Assembly: GCA_045592785.1 (NCBI GenBank) | Contig: JAZNVL010000010.1 | Location: 1 to 64,000 of the forward strand | Reading direction: 5' to 3' | Source of the DNA: RGIG8244 sp045592785 | GTDB lineage: Bacteria; Verrucomicrobiota; Lentisphaeria; Victivallales; UBA1829 | Length of the DNA: 64,000 bases | In this document: positions 16,512 to 23,584 of the stretch, in pieces | Layout of the letters: every line of letters starts with the position of its first letter | Position numbering within the stretch: the stretch's first letter is position 1 | The notes under the pieces: model-generated | Seen by the model: only the letters and a program-made list of their open reading frames with translations | Database searches by the model: none | What the model was told of the DNA's origin: nothing | Program-made: the position numbers and the translations under genes

Positions 16512-17411
16512 TCAGTGAGATTTCAAAAATTCACCGACTTCATTCCGTGAGGGGATCCCGGCTCTGCCGCCCAGTTTCAAGCATTTCAAAGCGGAAACAG
16601 CCGAGGCAAAACGGAGACATTCCATCAAGTCCTGTGTTTCCAGATAACGAACCGCAAAGGCTGCGTGGAAGACATCCCCCGCCCCCGTGGTATCCACCGG
16701 TGTGATCGGGAACGCCGGACAGTGCCGGATCTGCCCGTTATCCAGGATGAGCGAACCCCGGTCCCCCATGGTCAAACCGGTGACCGGAGCGCCGATCTCC
16801 CCGAGTTTGAGCAGAGCGCGTTCCATATCGGAGTCATTGGCATATTGCACGGCAAATTTTTCCGAAGCGATGAGGATCGTCACATAAGGCAGTAGTTCCG
16901 GCACACCGTCCCGCAAAGTCCCGGCATCGAAATTCACGATCACACCATGCTTCCGGGCTTCCTTCACGGCGGCAAGTGCCGCACGGGGATTGTGTCCGTC
17001 GATATGCAGGACTTTTGCGTTCCGGACCGCTTCAAGATCCACTTCCTCCGCTTGTAATTCCTGCAGTGTTCCCCGGGTCCACGCAACACTGCGTTTCCCC
17101 GTGGATTGCTCGATCCAGCAATAAGCAATGGCAGATTCCGACCCGCGGCGGATCACGATGCCGTCCGTTGCGACATGCTCCGCTTCAAAGTCACGGATGA
17201 TGCGTTTTCCCGGGTCATCATCCCCCACAACGCCGACAAAGGATGCGGTCACGCCGAGACGGGCGGCAGCAACAGCGGCAGTCGCCGCCGGGCCTCCGCC
17301 CTGCACCAGATGTTCCAGCATTTGAAGTTTATGATCGATGGGGATCTCCGGCAGAACTGCCAGATAATCATTACTGCAAAATCCCAATCCGATAAAATCT
17401 GCTCTATTCAT
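16512..17411 (-). CDS. PfkB-family carbohydrate kinase
   Basis: About 299 residues from MNRADFIGLGFC at 17411, preceded by GGAGC. It has the ribokinase fold with VQGGGPAATAAVAAARLG near residue 35 and the C-terminal signature VDTTGAGDVFHAAFAVRYL containing the catalytic Asp and anion hole. As first gene of an operon whose second gene is IolB-like, it may act like IolC on 2-deoxy-5-keto-gluconate, but ribokinase-type sugars cannot be excluded. Confidence 0.88.
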   Translation of the reverse strand: MNRADFIGLGFCSNDYLAVLPEIPIDHKLQMLEHLVQGGGPAATAAVAAARLGVTASFVGVVGDDDPGKRIIRDFEAEHVATDGIVIRRGSESAIAYCWIEQSTGKRSVAWTRGTLQELQAEEVDLEAVRNAKVLHIDGHNPRAALAAVKEARKHGVIVNFDAGTLRDGVPELLPYVTILIASEKFAVQYANDSDMERALLKLGEIGAPVTGLTMGDRGSLILDNGQIRHCPAFPITPVDTTGAGDVFHAAFAVRYLETQDLMECLRFASAVSALKCLKLGGRAGIPSRNEVGEFLKSH

Positions 17412-17438
17412 TTGCAAGCTCCGTTCGTTTCTGTGACT

Positions 17439-17466
17439 AATATATCTGCACACGAATGAATTTCAA
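17439..17466 (-). promoter_or_regulatory. Promoter of the nine-gene catabolic operon
   Basis: Minus strand TTGAAA (17466-17461), 16-base spacer, TATATT (17444-17439), about 28 bases before the PfkB gene. The ATGAGAA operators start 10 bases upstream of its -35 box. Confidence 0.65.
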
Positions 17467-17475
17467 GGAAATATC

Positions 17476-17541
17476 ATGAGAAAATCTGACAATTATATGA
17501 GAAGAGATGAGAATTTCTCATTCTTTGCACTTTTTTCTCAA
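17476..17541. promoter_or_regulatory. ATGAGAA operator array between DeoR gene and operon
   Basis: Direct copies of ATGAGAA at 17476-17482, 17497-17503 and 17507-17513, inverted copies TTCTCAT at 17515-17521 and TTCTCAA at 17535-17541. The third and fourth form a perfect 7-bp palindrome with one central base. Starts are spaced by 21, 10, 8 and 20 bases, close to helical turns. Probable binding sites for the adjacent DeoR-family repressor. Confidence 0.65.
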
Positions 17542-17549
17542 AACAAGGC

Positions 17550-17577
17550 TTGATTTTTGCAAAAAATGAGCTATATT
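17550..17577 (+). promoter_or_regulatory. Promoter of the DeoR-family regulator gene
   Basis: TTGATT (17550-17555), 16-base spacer, TATATT (17572-17577), start near 17584, 24 bases before the ATG. A degenerate operator half-site ATGAG lies in the spacer, suggesting autoregulation. Confidence 0.6.
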
Positions 17578-17607
17578 CGCATACTGAAACAACAGACAGG
17601 AGTCATG

Positions 17608-18327
17608 ATGAAAAAAATCCGTTCCTATGCGATCATTGATTATCTGAAACAGAAGAAATATTGTTCCATCGAAGAACTGACAGAAGTCTTTCATGTTTCA
17701 CCGGCAACGATTTACCGTGACATTGCGGAACTCTCCAAACGGGATGTGATCCGGAAGGTACACGGGGGGATTGCACTGCGAACCCAAACGGTGGCAGGGA
17801 AGATGCCCCTCAACAGTTCTCCGTTTCAGGAGCGGATCGACCGGAACTGTGAAAAGAAGCAGCGGATCGCGGAAGAAGCATTGAAACATATCAGCGAAAA
17901 TGATATTCTTTTTCTGGATTCCTCCACCACGGTATATCATCTGGCGAAACTGCTGGAGAATACCAGTTTTTCCAGTCTGACCATTGTCACGAACTCCATC
18001 ATGATCATTCAGGATTTCCACAAATTTCCGTCTCATTACGTCCGCATCGGGCTGGGCGGCAGTTATGACATGCAGCTGAATTCCTTTCTGGGACAATCCA
18101 CGCTCCGTGAACTGGAATATCTGGAGATCTCCAAGGCGTTTGTTTCCGCGTTCGGTGCCGATGAAGACAAGGTGACCACCAATCACGAACATCACGCCAG
18201 TCTGCTCATGAAAGTCATGGAGATCGCCCGGAAGAAATATTTACTCATCGATAAAAGCAAACTGGACCGGAACGGACTTTTCAAGGTGAGTTCCGTACGC
18301 GCCTTCGATGGGATCCTGACGGATTGA
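17608..18327 (+). CDS. DeoR/GlpR-family transcriptional regulator
   Basis: About 239 residues from MKKIRSYAIIDYL, with AGGAG five bases before the ATG at 17608. The N-terminal DeoR helix-turn-helix reads YCSIEELTEVFHVSPATIYRD, followed by GGIAL, the family hinge. The C-terminal DeoRC sugar-phosphate-sensing domain has LFLDSSTTVYHLAKLL, TIVTNSIMI, FVSAFGAD and LIDKSKLDRNGLFKV. It is divergent from the nine-gene operon and should respond to one of its phosphorylated intermediates. Confidence 0.93.
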   Translation: MKKIRSYAIIDYLKQKKYCSIEELTEVFHVSPATIYRDIAELSKRDVIRKVHGGIALRTQTVAGKMPLNSSPFQERIDRNCEKKQRIAEEALKHISENDILFLDSSTTVYHLAKLLENTSFSSLTIVTNSIMIIQDFHKFPSHYVRIGLGGSYDMQLNSFLGQSTLRELEYLEISKAFVSAFGADEDKVTTNHEHHASLLMKVMEIARKKYLLIDKSKLDRNGLFKVSSVRAFDGILTD

Positions 18328-18358
18328 AAAAAGCGTTTTCACACTCCGGAAAACAGGC

Positions 18359-18396
18359 AAAAAAAACGGGACTGCGTTTTTTCTGACGCAGTCCCC
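18359..18396 (-). terminator. Terminator of the amidohydrolase-aminotransferase operon
   Basis: Stem GGGACTGCG (18368-18376) with CGCAGTCCC (18387-18395), followed on the minus strand by eight T (18366-18359). It may also stop plus-strand transcripts from the DeoR gene. It shares its stem with 7836-7869. Confidence 0.85.
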
Positions 18397-18420
18397 GTTC
18401 GTTTTCTTGTGCGAATCGGA

Positions 18421-19557
18421 TCAGAGGGATTTGAATATCCGTTCCAGTTCCGCATAATCGGTCTTCCAGCCGATGCCGTGAATGACCGTACGTTTCAGGA
18501 TGTCAAGCGTACGCGGAGCTGCGTTTTCATCGTATCTTGCATCTTTGCCTTCGGGCGTGAGATAGGGATTGATGTCGTCGCGGTACGCTCTGCGTTCCAC
18601 CAGGGGGATCCAGTTGGTGTAGATGTGTCTGCCGGCAGTCTGGAAGATGTTGCCGAACCCGTTTCTTTCGCAGAACTCCGTACATTCTTCCTGGGTTTCG
18701 AAGGTATACCCGAGGATAACGGAGGAATCCGGATCGTTATGAGGCGTGACACGGTATTTGCCCTGGGCGTTGATCACTTCCGTACAGAACTTTACGCGCT
18801 TGCGCAGTTCATCCAGCCAGAAGTCCACTTTCTTCAGCTGCGCCCAGATCAGTGCGCCCTGGATCTCGGAAGCACGGTAGTCCTGTCCGGCGAAATAGGG
18901 GATCTGGATGGGAGCATCGTAAGACTGGACGAACGTACCGGCATCGTGCCAGAGTCTGGCGCGGTCGAAGAGTTCCTGATCGTTACAGATGATGGCACCG
19001 CCTTCGCCGCTGGTGATGTTCTTGTAGTTGTTGAAGCTGAAACAGCCGAGGGCGCCGATGGAGCCGAGACGTTTGCCTTTATACATGCCGCAGACAGCCT
19101 GACAGGCATCTTCCACCACAGGGATGTTGTGGGCATTGGCGATCGCCATGATCCGGTCCATATCGCAGGGACGATTACCCATGTGGATGACCATGATCGC
19201 TTTCGTGCGGGGCGTGATCTTGCGTGCCAGGTCATCGGGATCCATGGTGAGTGTTTCATCCACTTCCACAAGCACGGGGACCGCCTGCAGCAGCATGGCA
19301 GCCAGCGGGGTGGAGATCCAGGTGTAGGCAGAGACCAGGACTTCATCGCCCTTCCCGATGCCGAGTGCGACCAGAGAACTGATGAGTGCGCTGGTCCCGG
19401 AGTTCACCATGAGTGCATGTTTGCACCCGGTTTTTTCCGCCAGGTCGCGTTCCGCCTGTGCCAGATAGCCTTCTGTTTTCCCCTGAAAACGAGTCAGTAC
19501 GCCGCGACGCAGGGTATCGGTTACGGCCTGAATTTCTTCTTCTCCGATTTCAAACAT
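18421..19557 (-). CDS. DegT/DnrJ/EryC1/StrS family aminotransferase
   Basis: PLP enzyme of about 378 residues, start MFEIGEEE at 19557 two bases after the upstream stop. HALMVNSGTSALISSLVALGIGKGDEVLVSAYTW, VEDACQAVCGMYKGKRLGSIG and the PLP-lysine block FSFNNYKNITSGEGG are classic for the family. Members aminate keto sugars, or make scyllo-inosamine or AHBA-type products. It is coupled to two amidohydrolase-2 genes rather than to nucleotide-sugar genes, which is unusual and leaves the substrate open. Confidence 0.92.
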   Translation of the reverse strand: MFEIGEEEIQAVTDTLRRGVLTRFQGKTEGYLAQAERDLAEKTGCKHALMVNSGTSALISSLVALGIGKGDEVLVSAYTWISTPLAAMLLQAVPVLVEVDETLTMDPDDLARKITPRTKAIMVIHMGNRPCDMDRIMAIANAHNIPVVEDACQAVCGMYKGKRLGSIGALGCFSFNNYKNITSGEGGAIICNDQELFDRARLWHDAGTFVQSYDAPIQIPYFAGQDYRASEIQGALIWAQLKKVDFWLDELRKRVKFCTEVINAQGKYRVTPHNDPDSSVILGYTFETQEECTEFCERNGFGNIFQTAGRHIYTNWIPLVERRAYRDDINPYLTPEGKDARYDENAAPRTLDILKRTVIHGIGWKTDYAELERIFKSL

Positions 19558-19559
19558 TG

Positions 19560-20381
19560 TTACCAATCCTTTCCAAAGATTTGTTCTACGTTTCGATAAA
19601 GAATATTTCTCTTGTCATCCTCTGTAATATCGGCGGCAAGCACGCCGCCCACTGCCTGATATTCATCGAACCAGGGCATATCGGTGCCGAAAATGAGTTT
19701 TTCGGATCCGACCAGTTCCGTCAGCATTTCCAATGTGTTCAATTCGCCGGGAATGGATGTCAGTTCCAGATATACATTGCCCGCACTTTCCTGCACACAA
19801 CGGCGGGCATTCTCCCAATCGCCGTAAATACTGTGTCCCAGCAGGAATTTGATCCGGGAATATTTCTGCACTGATTCGTATATCACATCGCCGCCGTCAC
19901 AACGGGAGCCGCCCCAGGTGTGGATGAGGACGGGCAGACCGCGTTCTTCCGCGAAATCCAACGCGTACTGAAACGCCGGGGAAGTAACCGGTGTACCGTG
20001 ATAATCCGGCAGCAGTTTCAGTCCGAACGTCCAGGGCTTCCACTTGTCGAAGTTCGCCAGGTCTTCCTTGATGTTATCCGGAAAATGGGGGTTGATCGCC
20101 ACATACATACGCAGGACATCGCTCTGACTTTCACATTCGCGGACCATTTCTTCGCTCCGGGTCATGCCCCACAGGGCGCCGTGCTGACAGTAGACCAGGC
20201 GGCGCACGCCGATGCGACGGATATGTTCCGCCACGTCTTCGGGGGATGACCGCTTGAAATAGATCCCGTTGCTGTGTCCCATGTGACCGTGCATATCGTA
20301 AATGGGACAATCGGCAAGTTTTCCGTTTTTCCAGAACTCGTAAGCGAGCGTACCTTCTTTTTCCCAAATCGAACAACTCAT
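19560..20381 (-). CDS. Amidohydrolase-2 family protein
   Basis: A 273-residue TIM-barrel metal hydrolase or decarboxylase. The expected metal ligands are visible: DMHGHMG near residue 30, LIHTWGG around 155, LLGHSIYGDW around 185, and the C-terminal FGTDMPWFDEY. Family members include gamma-resorcylate decarboxylases, lactonases and sugar-lactone hydrolases. Its start overlaps the upstream paralogue by four bases (ATGA), so the two may form a hetero-oligomer or act in sequence. Confidence 0.83.
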   Translation of the reverse strand: MSCSIWEKEGTLAYEFWKNGKLADCPIYDMHGHMGHSNGIYFKRSSPEDVAEHIRRIGVRRLVYCQHGALWGMTRSEEMVRECESQSDVLRMYVAINPHFPDNIKEDLANFDKWKPWTFGLKLLPDYHGTPVTSPAFQYALDFAEERGLPVLIHTWGGSRCDGGDVIYESVQKYSRIKFLLGHSIYGDWENARRCVQESAGNVYLELTSIPGELNTLEMLTELVGSEKLIFGTDMPWFDEYQAVGGVLAADITEDDKRNILYRNVEQIFGKDW

Positions 20382-21136
20382 AATTGCGCTCCTTTCAGCA
20401 GACGGTCCAGATTCTTTCCGGCGATCAATGCGATCTCATCATCGGAAAGACGGGAGTGTTTCAACTGCAGCATTTGAGTGCCCATGCTGTATTTGGGATA
20501 GTTGCTGGAGAACAGCAGCCGTTCCGCACCGTAAAGCTTCGCCAGTTCACAGATCCCTTCCGGGACCCAGTATCCGCCGAGCCCGAAATAGAAATTGGGA
20601 TAATGCTCCAGCAGAGGCCGGACCTGACGGTCATGTCCCCATTTTCCCGTGGCGGCACGGAAGATGAACGTATTGTTGGGGAATTTTTCCAGGAAATTGT
20701 AAAGTTCGTTCCAGGTATTGCCGTTTCCCGTATACTCATCCAGAAAGATCGGGATCTTCCGTTCCGCGGCTTCCCCCATGATCCTGCCGATGGTCAGCGG
20801 AGAAGGAACATACCGGTGTGCACCGGGGAAGAAGATGAGCGCACGGATGTTGTTCTCGCGCATGTCATCAAAGAAACGGTCCGGATGGGGGTGTTCCGGA
20901 CACTGATCCGTGAGAAAACACCATGTGCCCGTAAGACGGTCCGGGGCAGTCGCCACCATTTCCGCAATGCGTTTGTTGGAGTTGATCACATCCGCCTGCG
21001 CACCCGTATGGACAACGAGCGCCTTATCCACGCCGGAATAATCCATGTGCGCGAGCAGGTCCTCCGGGGTTTTACCCGAACTGCAGATATCGGTACCGAT
21101 CCGGCATCCTGCATCGTAAAAGAATAAATCTTTCAT
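20378..21136 (-). CDS. Degenerate amidohydrolase-2-like protein
   Basis: 252 residues, related to the preceding family by SGVDKALVVHTGAQ, IPIFLDEYTGNGNTWNELYNFLEKFPNNTFIF and LLFSSNYPKYSMG. The N-terminal metal motif HxH is missing (it reads DAGCRIGTD), and the strand motif that usually gives the second His reads FLDEY. The usual TD near the C-terminus reads SNYP. It is therefore probably not a standard metal hydrolase and may be a structural or regulatory partner of the next gene. First gene of the operon. Confidence 0.7.
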   Translation of the reverse strand: MKDLFFYDAGCRIGTDICSSGKTPEDLLAHMDYSGVDKALVVHTGAQADVINSNKRIAEMVATAPDRLTGTWCFLTDQCPEHPHPDRFFDDMRENNIRALIFFPGAHRYVPSPLTIGRIMGEAAERKIPIFLDEYTGNGNTWNELYNFLEKFPNNTFIFRAATGKWGHDRQVRPLLEHYPNFYFGLGGYWVPEGICELAKLYGAERLLFSSNYPKYSMGTQMLQLKHSRLSDDEIALIAGKNLDRLLKGAQL

Positions 21137-21157
21137 AATAATTTTTCCTGTATCCGT

Positions 21158-21186
21158 TTGACATTTCGGGATATCCTGTGTATATT
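21158..21186 (+). promoter_or_regulatory. Promoter of the AraC-family gene (rightward)
   Basis: Perfect -35 TTGACA (21158-21163), 17-base spacer, -10 TATATT (21181-21186). The start would lie near 21193, just before an ATG at 21196. Confidence 0.8.
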
Positions 21187-21212
21187 ATACAACAAATGAA
21201 CGAAAAAATCAA
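21184..21212 (-). promoter_or_regulatory. Promoter of the amidohydrolase operon (leftward), overlapping the AraC promoter
   Basis: Minus strand TTGATT (21212-21207), 17-base spacer, TATAAT (21189-21184). Its -10 overlaps that of the rightward promoter by three bases, so both cannot be occupied at once. Confidence 0.65.
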
Positions 21213-21252
21213 CCTATCAAACCTGCACAAAATATATAAATCGGGCAATTTT

Positions 21253-22044
21253 ATGGATTTTCAAGAGATTTTAACCGGATCCGGTGTGAAATTGAACCGG
21301 ATTTTCACCGATCGGGATCTGCACGGCGATATCACGCAGTTCAATGACCGCCGCGTGGAACGGCATCCCCATTATGAATTTCTCTACATTCTCCGGGGGG
21401 AATCGGAGTACGCGTTCAACGGGACACTTGTCACGCTGAAACAGGGTGACGGCTTGATCATCCGGCCGTGGATCCTGCATCAGGGTGGCTATCTGGCGAA
21501 GAACACGCCGGGACTTCACATCTGGTTTTCTCTGGCGAAAAACTTTTTCTACGGCAGAGTTTGCGAACTGCGGGAAAATGATTATATTGTACATCATTTC
21601 TCTGCGACTTCACCGGAACTGTATGCCGTACTGCGGAAATGGGAAAAACGGTGTCCGGACCGGGATTCCGGTACACTTGCCGCGCTCTTCGCTCTGCTCC
21701 TGCAGGAATATGTGGAGGATCTCACGCTGAACGAGCAGAAGGATGACGACCGGATGGAAATGGTGGTCCGGCAGATGCGGTCCCGTATTTCCGAATGTAA
21801 CGGGGTGGATTGCACGCTGGAGAATTTGAGTAAGATCTTCGGGTATTCCAAATCCCATTTGAGTCATTCCTTCCGGAAATACACGGGACAATCCGTGGGG
21901 GAATACATCAACGCACTGCGGGTACAGTATATGACCATTGCGCAGGAACGGGGCATGACGCAGAAAGAGATCGCCGCGGATCTTGGTTTTTCCTCGCCGG
22001 CATCGTTCTGGCTCTGGAAGAAACGTCTTTCGGAAAAAGATTGA
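21253..22044 (+). CDS. AraC-family transcriptional regulator
   Basis: About 263 residues from MDFQEILTGSG; in-frame starts at 21178 and 21196 lie upstream of or at the predicted transcription start, so the ATG at 21253 is preferred, although it lacks a clear ribosome site. N-terminal cupin sensor: RHPHYEFLYILRGESEYAFNG and GDGLIIRPWILHQGG. C-terminal pair of helix-turn-helices: CTLENLSKIFGYSKSHLSHSFRKYTGQSVGEYIN and TQKEIAADLGFSSPASFWLWKKR. It probably activates the divergent amidohydrolase operon in response to a small ligand. Confidence 0.9.
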   Translation: MDFQEILTGSGVKLNRIFTDRDLHGDITQFNDRRVERHPHYEFLYILRGESEYAFNGTLVTLKQGDGLIIRPWILHQGGYLAKNTPGLHIWFSLAKNFFYGRVCELRENDYIVHHFSATSPELYAVLRKWEKRCPDRDSGTLAALFALLLQEYVEDLTLNEQKDDDRMEMVVRQMRSRISECNGVDCTLENLSKIFGYSKSHLSHSFRKYTGQSVGEYINALRVQYMTIAQERGMTQKEIAADLGFSSPASFWLWKKRLSEKD

Positions 22045-22066
22045 AATAAAAACTGCATTCTTCTGT

Positions 22067-22094
22067 TTGAAAATACGGAAATGTGTGTTATCTT
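22067..22094 (+). promoter_or_regulatory. Promoter of the ABM monooxygenase gene
   Basis: TTGAAA (22067-22072), 16-base spacer, TATCTT (22089-22094), about 38 bases before the ATG. Confidence 0.5.
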
Positions 22095-22132
22095 AACGCA
22101 ATCACTACAACCATTCAACAGGAGAAAACATT

Positions 22133-22438
22133 ATGATCTACGTCATCGCACGTTCCGAAATCAAACCCGAATTCATGGATGAATACATCGCCATCGCAAA
22201 GGAAAACATTCCCAATGTTCTGGCGGAAGAAGGCTGTATCTTCTACGTTCTCAACACCGATGCCGCAACCGGGATCGCCGCGCAGAAGTCTTCCCCCACA
22301 GCCACCACTTTTGTGGAATGTTGGGAAAGCCTGGATCACCTGAAAAAACATCTGGCAGCCCCGCACATGGCGGTATTCATGAAGAAAGTCGCTGATATGC
22401 GCGTTTCCTCCACATTGCAGATCGTGGAACCGGCATAA
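22133..22438 (+). CDS. Antibiotic biosynthesis monooxygenase (ABM) domain protein
   Basis: A 101-residue dimeric alpha-beta barrel of the YgiN/quinol monooxygenase type. It starts with MIYVIARSEIKPEFMDEYIAIAKENIPNVLAEEGCIFYVL, and ATTFVECWESLDHLKKHLAAPHMAVF is the second half of the fold. Such proteins often act on quinones or serve as small oxygen-stress enzymes. AGGAG precedes the ATG. A metallophosphoesterase gene follows after 18 bases and is probably cotranscribed. Confidence 0.87.
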   Translation: MIYVIARSEIKPEFMDEYIAIAKENIPNVLAEEGCIFYVLNTDAATGIAAQKSSPTATTFVECWESLDHLKKHLAAPHMAVFMKKVADMRVSSTLQIVEPA

Positions 22439-22456
22439 GCACGAAGGACGTCCGTC

Positions 22457-23581
22457 ATGAACAACCCTGCGCTTCCTCCGGATCTCTTTGCATCCTACCC
22501 CATTGTGTATGCAGTGGGCAATGAATATCAGATCATGGTCTCCACCGCCGGAGAATCCGTTTTCTGGTGTAAAGTCGGCGATAAAACCTATTACGATCAT
22601 TCCAACGGCGTACTGCGTTCCAAAGTCTTCACCCACAAAGTCACGATCCCGGCGGAAGAATTGGAGAAAGCCGGCAGATACACCATCTGTTTCCGGAAGA
22701 TGATCGAACGGCTGCCTTATTATCCGAAACTGGAAGACGTGCAGGAAGTGGAATACACGTTCCGCCGTGTGCCCCGGGAAAAGGAAACGTTGAACGTATA
22801 TCTGCTTTCCGATGCGCACTGCATGGTAGAGGAAGCCGTCGCCGCCGGAAATTTCTTCGGCGATGACATGGATTTCCTGATCCTCAACGGGGATATCCAT
22901 GAGCACAGCGGGGCGCCGGAACTCTTCGCGGATATCCACCGTATCGCAGGACGGATCACAAAAGGCGGGATCCCCGTGGTCTACGCCAGAGGCAATCACG
23001 ATCTCCGGGGCGAATACGCAGAACAGCTGGGGGACAACACGCCCACGCGGAACGGGTACACTTACTACACGTTCCGTCTGGGTGGAGTCTGGGGACTCGT
23101 GCTTGACTGCGGTGAGGACAAGCGGGACGATCAGGAGGAATACGGCGGCACGATCTGCTGTCATGTATTCCGGCAGGAAGAAACAGAATACATCCGCCGT
23201 ATCATTGCGGAAAAAGAAACCGGATATGCGGCGGAAGGGATCCGCAACCGTCTGGTGGTCTGCCATATCAACTTTTCACAGAAACACAATCCGCCCTTTG
23301 ATATTGAGTACGATACCTACGGCGAATGGTGCCGTCTCATTCGGGAAGAGATCAAACCCGATGCCATCCTCAACGGACACGAACACAAAGAGTATGTGGT
23401 CCCTGCGGATTCCGAAGGCGATCTTTTGCATCCGGGCTGCCCGGTGATCGTGGGCGGGATCCCGGTCCGTCAGCAGGATAACAGAACATATTCCGGGACG
23501 GCATTGGTATTGTCGCCCGGAAAAATCGCAATCCGTTATACGGATGATCAGAAGAATATCAAGTCAGAGGCAATGATCTGA
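22457..23581 (+). CDS. Metallophosphoesterase with N-terminal beta domain
   Basis: 374 residues. Residues 1-110 form a beta-rich purple-acid-phosphatase-like N-terminal domain (IMVSTAGESVFWCKVGDKTYYDH). The calcineurin-like core follows with YLLSDAHCM, FLILNGDIHEH, VYARGNHDLRGEY, LVVCHINFS and ILNGHEHKEYVV, which supply the dinuclear metal site. There is no signal peptide, so it is likely cytoplasmic. The substrate is unknown. It is convergent with another metallophosphoesterase, leaving only three bases between stop codons. Confidence 0.87.
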   Translation: MNNPALPPDLFASYPIVYAVGNEYQIMVSTAGESVFWCKVGDKTYYDHSNGVLRSKVFTHKVTIPAEELEKAGRYTICFRKMIERLPYYPKLEDVQEVEYTFRRVPREKETLNVYLLSDAHCMVEEAVAAGNFFGDDMDFLILNGDIHEHSGAPELFADIHRIAGRITKGGIPVVYARGNHDLRGEYAEQLGDNTPTRNGYTYYTFRLGGVWGLVLDCGEDKRDDQEEYGGTICCHVFRQEETEYIRRIIAEKETGYAAEGIRNRLVVCHINFSQKHNPPFDIEYDTYGEWCRLIREEIKPDAILNGHEHKEYVVPADSEGDLLHPGCPVIVGGIPVRQQDNRTYSGTALVLSPGKIAIRYTDDQKNIKSEAMI

Positions 23582-23584
23582 CGA

